From assembly GCA_034620365.1 (NCBI GenBank), contig JAQGEQ010000354.1, positions 992,001-1,056,000 on the forward strand: 64,000 bases of DNA, given 5' to 3'. Below the pieces are notes generated by a model, which ran no database searches, had not been told where the DNA came from, and was given only the letters and a program-made list of their open reading frames with translations. This document shows positions 60,001 through 64,000 of this stretch, piece after piece (position 1 is the stretch's first letter; each line of letters starts with the position of its first letter). The DNA comes from Pegea sp. RAD2-039 (Eukaryota; Chordata; Thaliacea; Salpida; Salpidae). Made by a program: the position numbers and the translations under genes.

Positions 60001-61916
60001 TGATAGACTAGTTTCATGTCTCTACTACAAACATACAAGATAGGAACATTCAAAAGACATATTTTTCTGATCACGTCATTTAAAAGACTTGAATATAGTC
60101 TGCACTGCGCTGTACTTATTATTTTGACATACGAGTACCGGTCTTGAGAAATTAAAAATTCTTTTTTTTTAAATCATATCAAGTTAACGTTTTCAAACTT
60201 AATTTGAATTCAATACTTTGAACAAAATAATTTAGGAAATTATAAAATAATTTTAGTTTTTTCGGCAATGTTTATACATAATAACTTTATAATAGTATTT
60301 TTTTATTATTAAATAAAATAACAGATTATTTGGATTTAATTTAACAAATATTAATATTAAATATTTAGATTAATAGTTAACTAATTAACATAACAAATGG
60401 TTTTTAAAAACTGTTTTTATCTTATAGTCTTAATGATGTATATAATGATATACTTTAAGTAATCAAAAGATACCACATAAAATCACTTCAATTTATTGAT
60501 CTAATTTTAAACTGGTTACATTTTACATGTAGGTAAATATACTTCAACTCATTGAATGATAATACTAAACTAATAAAAATATTTACAAATTGAAACTGTA
60601 AAAACCAATGAAAGATATATCAGTATACAAAATATCTTTTCATGAATTTTTAGTTTATATAAAAATAAAACTTGAACAGTAAAAAAAACCTTTAAGATTA
60701 TAGTATACTTCAGTCATTCATAAATAATAATAAAATTCTTAGCAAACAAAAAATGTACGTTTTATTAACTAGTTTTATCTTTTGATTTAGAAGTTTACTT
60801 ATTTCATAGCCTCAAAAATAATTTTATTTATGAAATACAATGTTTATAAGATAGAAAATTATTCAGTCTAGACTTTCAGCTTTATCTAAGTCAACTTAAA
60901 AATATTTCTTTTTATTTAAAAATAAACTTAATTGCATAAGATGTAGCATAAAAATGTTTATTTTCTATTCTATATAAATATTACCAAAGAAATAAATACT
61001 ACAAATATAACCAGCGAAAAAAATATTTTTTTGTCTGAAAGATCAATTGAAAGAGAAAGTGTAAGTAAAAAAGTAAAACAAGACAAACGAAAATCTTTAT
61101 TCTAGTTAATCAAAAAGTAATTGAATAATTTTAAGATAAGATAAGATAGGAGGTAATATTTAGTTGTTTGCACAAATTACGGAAATTCAAAATCAATATG
61201 CAAATACAAAACTATATTTTGTAAATTAAATATATATGATAAAATAAAGACAAAATAAATAGAAATATTTTATATTGTTATTTCATTTATTAATTTTTAT
61301 ATGTAATTATAATATAAGATTAATTGTTTAAGTTTTTAACAAACTAGTTCTATATATAATTAGAATATGATTCTAACAAGTTCTAAAAGTAAAATTTTCT
61401 ATAAAAAGATAATCAAAGCTCTACTAAAAAATTATCCATCAAATCGGTTGCTTGTCAAGGATGTTACAAACTATAACTATAAGAAATAAGAAGAGAGATA
61501 CATCCGTAAAATGACATTACTTTTATATTTATCGTTACATAATTGTGCAGTTTTATCTAACAAAATCAATTCAACTTATAAGATTTAATTCACTTTCTTT
61601 TTGGTATCTACTTTCAAATTTGTTTCTTTTCCTTATATTCAGTTATTGATAAAATAAGTTAAAGTAGATAATCTAAAGCTATAAATAAGCAATTATTTTT
61701 ACCCTGTATAGAAATAGAAACTTTTGTTCAAAATATTAATACTAAGATTGAATTTTTAGATAAATATTTGTCTTAAGAAAAGTATACATTTAAAAGTAAC
61801 TAATCAAAAATAAATACTTAGAGTAAATTTTGAAAGCTTACATATATTTGTAGTAAGTTTATATAAATCAGTTATTTCACTATTTTCTAAGCTTTCTGAA
61901 ACCATCTAAAGCTTAC
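57070..61916. other. AT-rich stretch, no gene seen
   Basis: No exon I can support. A CACGTG E-box lies at 59340-59345. A splice-site-bounded segment near 59758-59793 (minus; acceptor tttcag, donor gtaagt, no long frame) might be a 5' UTR exon of the upstream exon set. Confidence 0.5.
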
Positions 61917-61991
61917 ATGCAAATTAGGAGATTCCGTTGTCAGTGGTTGCAAAGTACATGGAAATTTGGATGGTTTGTGGATACTTAATAT
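61917..61991 (-). CDS. Possible upstream exon
   Basis: 75 nt bounded by acceptor tttacttgcaag and donor gtaagc, open in one frame only (ILSIHKPSKFPCTLQPLTTE then SPNLH), with composition unlike its AT-rich flanks. It ends in phase 0, which does not fit the next exon (57069), so an intermediate exon would be needed, or it is UTR. Confidence 0.35.
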
Positions 61992-64000
61992 CTTGCAAGT
62001 AAAATAAAAATAGCTAACTTGTTTTACATAACCATCATCTGAGTCTATCAAGCAAAGATATTCTGAATGTAGATATAGTAATTTAAAGATATTTACAAAG
62101 ACACTTTAAGATCAAAATATTCAATAACTTCAAGTGTTATTTCTTATCAACTATAAAATCTAACAAACTTATAATGGCTTATGAAGAGTCTTTAAAGAGT
62201 TTTCCATTAGTCTTCACTAACTTAATTTTGAATGAAAATAAAACTGTTGTTATAATAATTCTTGGTTCGATTTTGTACTGATTAAGGTTTGTTAGATTCA
62301 TAGTTTTTAAAAGAGTCATTTATTGCTTTTTTTTTTAAGTTACTTGCAAAAAATTACTTTAAATAGCTTAGAGAATGTGTAGACTGAAAAAAACCAAATT
62401 GCTTACTTGGCAGGTGAAAAAATGCCTACCAGTTAGAGTAACAATAAAATGTATAAATTTCATGAAGCTATTAAAAAACTAGCTTTGTGCTTTAAATTGT
62501 ATTTTTAGTATCAACCAACTTGTTTTCAGACATTGTTGATAGGCTATTCAACAAAATTTTCGCATAAAAAATTGGTTGAAAGCTTTCGTTGGACACACAG
62601 CTGATAAAACGATGTTAAAGATAACGATATTAAACTACACTCAAGTAGATATGACATATTTGGCTCTTACAATAAACAGATTATAAAAGTAAAGCAATAC
62701 TCATAAGATTAAAGCTTCTTAAATCTATTTTATTCTTTTAAACTTCTATTTAGTTACAAACAAATATATTGTACTTATAATGGAATAAGTATTTAAAATC
62801 TTTGTTTAATCTGCTTCAATCAAAAATAAATAATTGATTTTTTGAATGAGTAACAAAAATATATTATAGAACTTCATACTATCTGAAAGCTTATGTGCAA
62901 AAAATCATTTTTTTTAACTTTTTTGTCTTTTATATACTATTAACATTACTAATAAATCTTTTCAGACTATAACAATTATCACATATTAATAGATTTTGGG
63001 TAATGTTTATGATTGCATAGATTTATGATAATAATTGGTAATAATAATTCAAAATAATTCTTTAGCGTTTACAACAACTTATTATATTAAAGTTATATTT
63101 TTTTGTGTAAATTTATTTTTTATCTCTTTCTTAACTTTCTTGATTTAAGACATTCAAATTTAAAAGTTATTTGACAAAATACTGAAAATAAGTTAAGAGA
63201 TTTTTATCATTATTACTATAAGTGAAAATTCTTAATAAAGTAATCAAAGATTTTAGATTATTGAAACATTAACAAATACTGTAAGCGTATGTAGAAAACT
63301 TGTTAGAGTTCTAAAAACATTTAATTTGATGAATTTAATTAGATTGAGTTAATTAAACTTAATATAGTTAAATAATTTATTTCATTTATCAAAATTTCTA
63401 CTTTACAAGTGAGTAAATTACTTTAAATATAATAATAATGGAAATTAGAAATAAAACAAAAGCATAATTTATATAAAAAGTGATTACTTTCATAATTAAA
63501 TTAGTAATAAAATAATGCGTAATACGATCAGTTTATATAAAAAGCAACAAAAATATCAATTAAATTAACAATTCTTATCAATAAAAAATTACTGGTTTAA
63601 AAAACTGACAATAATATTTGATAAAAGAAAGTTAAGCTGTTGATTTGTTTACTTGTTTGAAGAAAACTTATCTATAAAAATTTACAGAAGCAAGAACAAG
63701 ATTTGATGACAGGAAAACTTATAACCGCCAACAACTAAGTTCTTATAAAACCAAAATTTCAGCTACTGTAATTCTAAGAAACATAATTTACTATATCATG
63801 CCAATCTAATAAAGTTGCACTAAATGATGAAAGTAAGCAGTTATAATAATTTAAATTAATAATTTACTTTATCATAAAACTTCTAAACACAAGTTTAAGT
63901 TAACAAATTACTAAGAAAAGTTTTCAAAAGTTTACTTAACTTTATTTACTTAATTGAGATTTAGCAAGACATATTTCAGTTGGAAAATTTGCAACAAAAT
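61992..64000. other. AT-rich end of window, no gene seen
   Basis: Only AT-driven short frames and A/T runs. No exon, RNA gene or repeat recognised. Confidence 0.55.

Noticed and set aside
1..64000. CRISPR array, operon, bacterial promoter, tRNA or rRNA genes
   Set aside because: No regularly spaced repeats, no clover-leaf or rRNA core sequence noticed, and gene structure is plainly eukaryotic with introns.

Overview
This is nuclear DNA from an animal: very AT-rich, with long intergenic stretches, GT-AG introns of tens of bases to several kilobases, and no bacterial-style gene packing. Species cannot be read from it directly. The AT content, large introns and CR1/jockey-like retrotransposon remnants would fit a flatworm or another lophotrochozoan, but that is a low-confidence guess.

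Left part, + strand (1-14 kb): a complete Musashi-type RNA-binding protein gene. Twelve coding exons from an ATG at 150 to a TAG at 13910-13912 join in frame to give 438 aa. It has one good RRM, equivalent to Musashi RRM2, followed by the Musashi post-RRM segment and an Ala/Gln-rich tail. Where other Musashi proteins carry RRM1 there is only about 100 aa with no RNP motifs.

Middle left (14-23.2 kb): AT-rich intergenic DNA with one decayed non-LTR retrotransposon (about 20100-21548) whose reverse-transcriptase core has been lost.

Right part, - strand (23.2-57 kb): a Rap1 GTPase-activating protein gene, with stop at 23581-23583. Twenty exons between 32.6 kb and 23.6 kb and just upstream (GoLoco motif, Rap1GAP N-terminal dimerisation-type region, RapGAP domain with the catalytic asparagine, low-complexity tail, C-terminal coiled coil) join without a frame break. 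The 5' side is complex: three candidate start exons (32599, 36642, 40884), and still further upstream a set of basic, Ser-rich exons (52.7-57.1 kb) and a LIM-domain exon cluster (44.5-47.0 kb), all on the same strand. Many of their splice phases are compatible with the Rap1GAP 5' exons. Whether these belong to one very large gene or to one or two extra genes cannot be settled from sequence alone. A LINE ORF1 remnant lies in the 57.0-53.9 kb intron.

Far right (57-64 kb): AT-rich sequence with one doubtful exon. Musashi acts on mRNA translation and Rap1GAP on Rap signalling. They are neighbours in convergent orientation (3' ends facing each other, about 9 kb apart) with no sign of a functional link.
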